5,977 nt of DNA from an uncultured Clostridia bacterium (GTDB taxonomy: Bacteria > Bacillota > Clostridia > Christensenellales > Aristaeellaceae), in assembly GCA_944363005.1 (NCBI GenBank), contig CALVTV010000018.1, positions 1 to 5,977 on the forward strand. The letters are read 5' to 3'. Positions 5,690-5,977 of the stretch are shown piece by piece. The position numbers and the translations under genes were made by a program. The notes under the pieces are model-generated. The model saw nothing but the letters and a program-made list of their open reading frames with translations. It had not been told where the DNA came from and made no database searches. Every line of letters begins with the position of its first letter. Position 1 is the first letter of the stretch.

Positions 5690-5932
5690 AGGCCGCCTTT
5701 CGCTGTTTTTACCGCGGCAAGTGTTCCCTCAATGGGTACACTCCACCCTTCAATTTAGCCCATCCTTTTATGTTCTATGCCCTTTTCGATTTTCCTGCTA
5801 TTCTTTCTACTTTTTTTTAATTTTTTGCTGTTATTTCATTTTTCAACCAAAAACCCCGCGACAGAAGCCATTTTTCATCAAAAGAACACTCGTTTTCCTG
5901 GTATTTGCTTGAAACCCAGAGCCATTTTGCTG
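5690..5932 (-). promoter_or_regulatory. Gene-free leader region upstream of ispH
   Basis: This stretch between the upstream terminator and ispH holds no supported gene. It is AT-rich, and the minus strand is markedly purine-rich: in 5761-5820, 48 of 60 bases are A or G, with several A-tracts. Such tracts can act as UP-type elements or bend DNA. I found no -35/-10 pair that is convincing: a TTGAAA (about 5846-5841) has no good -10 at 17 bases. The ispH promoter presumably lies here. The palindrome at 5720-5742 is listed separately. A 63-codon plus-strand frame across it is not a credible gene. Confidence 0.5.
5720..5742. repeat. 23-bp palindrome in the ispH leader
   Basis: On the plus strand AGTGT-T-CCC (5720-5728) is mirrored by GGG-T-ACACT (5734-5742) around TCAAT: eight of nine arm positions pair, with one central mismatch. 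It ends 30 bases before the ispH start codon. In RNA it would form a five-pair and a three-pair helix separated by an A-A mismatch. In DNA it has the size and symmetry of a dimeric repressor site. No T-tract follows, so it is not a terminator. Confidence 0.55.
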
Positions 5933-5960
5933 AAAAAAACCGCCGAAGCGTACGCGCGGT
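5933..5960 (-). terminator. Intrinsic terminator of an upstream gene outside the window
   Basis: On the minus strand ACCGC-(G)-CG (5960-5953) pairs with CGGCGGT (5945-5939) with one bulged base and a seven-base loop. It is followed by a T-run to 5933. It marks the end of a minus-strand transcription unit whose gene lies beyond the right edge, so ispH starts a new unit. Confidence 0.8.
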
Positions 5961-5977
5961 CCTTTCCGGTGGTTTCC

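Noticed and set aside
5721..5912. A 63-codon plus-strand frame, rich in Phe and hydrophobic residues
   Set aside because: It results from the T-rich plus strand of the ispH leader. It has no good ribosome binding site, looks like no known small membrane protein, and crosses the palindrome and probable promoter region.

Overview
The window reads as ordinary chromosomal housekeeping DNA from a Gram-positive bacterium of the phylum Bacillota, probably class Clostridia. The grounds are the adjacent ispH and rpsA genes on one strand (a characteristic clostridial pairing, sometimes fused), a four-domain S1 protein of 375 residues, strong AGGAGG-type ribosome binding sites, and intrinsic terminators with T-tracts. 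The DNA is fairly GC-rich in the genes and AT-rich in the leader at the right-hand end. The organism is inferred from gene content only. No mobile element, CRISPR array, tRNA or rRNA was seen.

All five supported genes lie on the minus strand, so they are transcribed from right to left. In transcription order: the terminator of an unseen upstream gene (about 5933-5960); a 250-base gene-free leader with a purine-rich tract and a 23-bp palindrome; ispH (4832-5689), the last enzyme of the MEP isoprenoid pathway; a 94-base gap with two hairpins; rpsA (3610-4737), ribosomal protein S1, ended by a strong terminator (3556-3593); a regulatory region with a long interrupted inverted repeat (3500-3542) next to a near-consensus sigma-A promoter (3468-3496); ftsH (1537-3420), the membrane AAA+ zinc protease; a small DUF1294 membrane protein (1269-1544) whose start overlaps the ftsH stop; a terminator (1235-1261) directly against the ribosome binding site of the next gene; a D-cysteine desulfhydrase-like PLP enzyme (155-1216); and its terminator (107-140). 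Bases 1-106 hold nothing I can support.

This gives three probable transcription units: ispH-rpsA, ftsH-DUF1294, and the dcyD-like gene, which is either read through from ftsH-DUF1294 or has a promoter inside the preceding gene. The first two serve isoprenoid synthesis, translation and membrane protein quality control. The third is amino-acid/sulfur metabolism and has no evident functional link to the others.

I found no convincing new multi-gene system. The points most worth checking are regulatory: the inverted repeat upstream of the ftsH promoter, the palindrome in the ispH leader, and the terminator abutting the dcyD-like start. The coupling of an uncharacterised small membrane protein to ftsH is also of interest.
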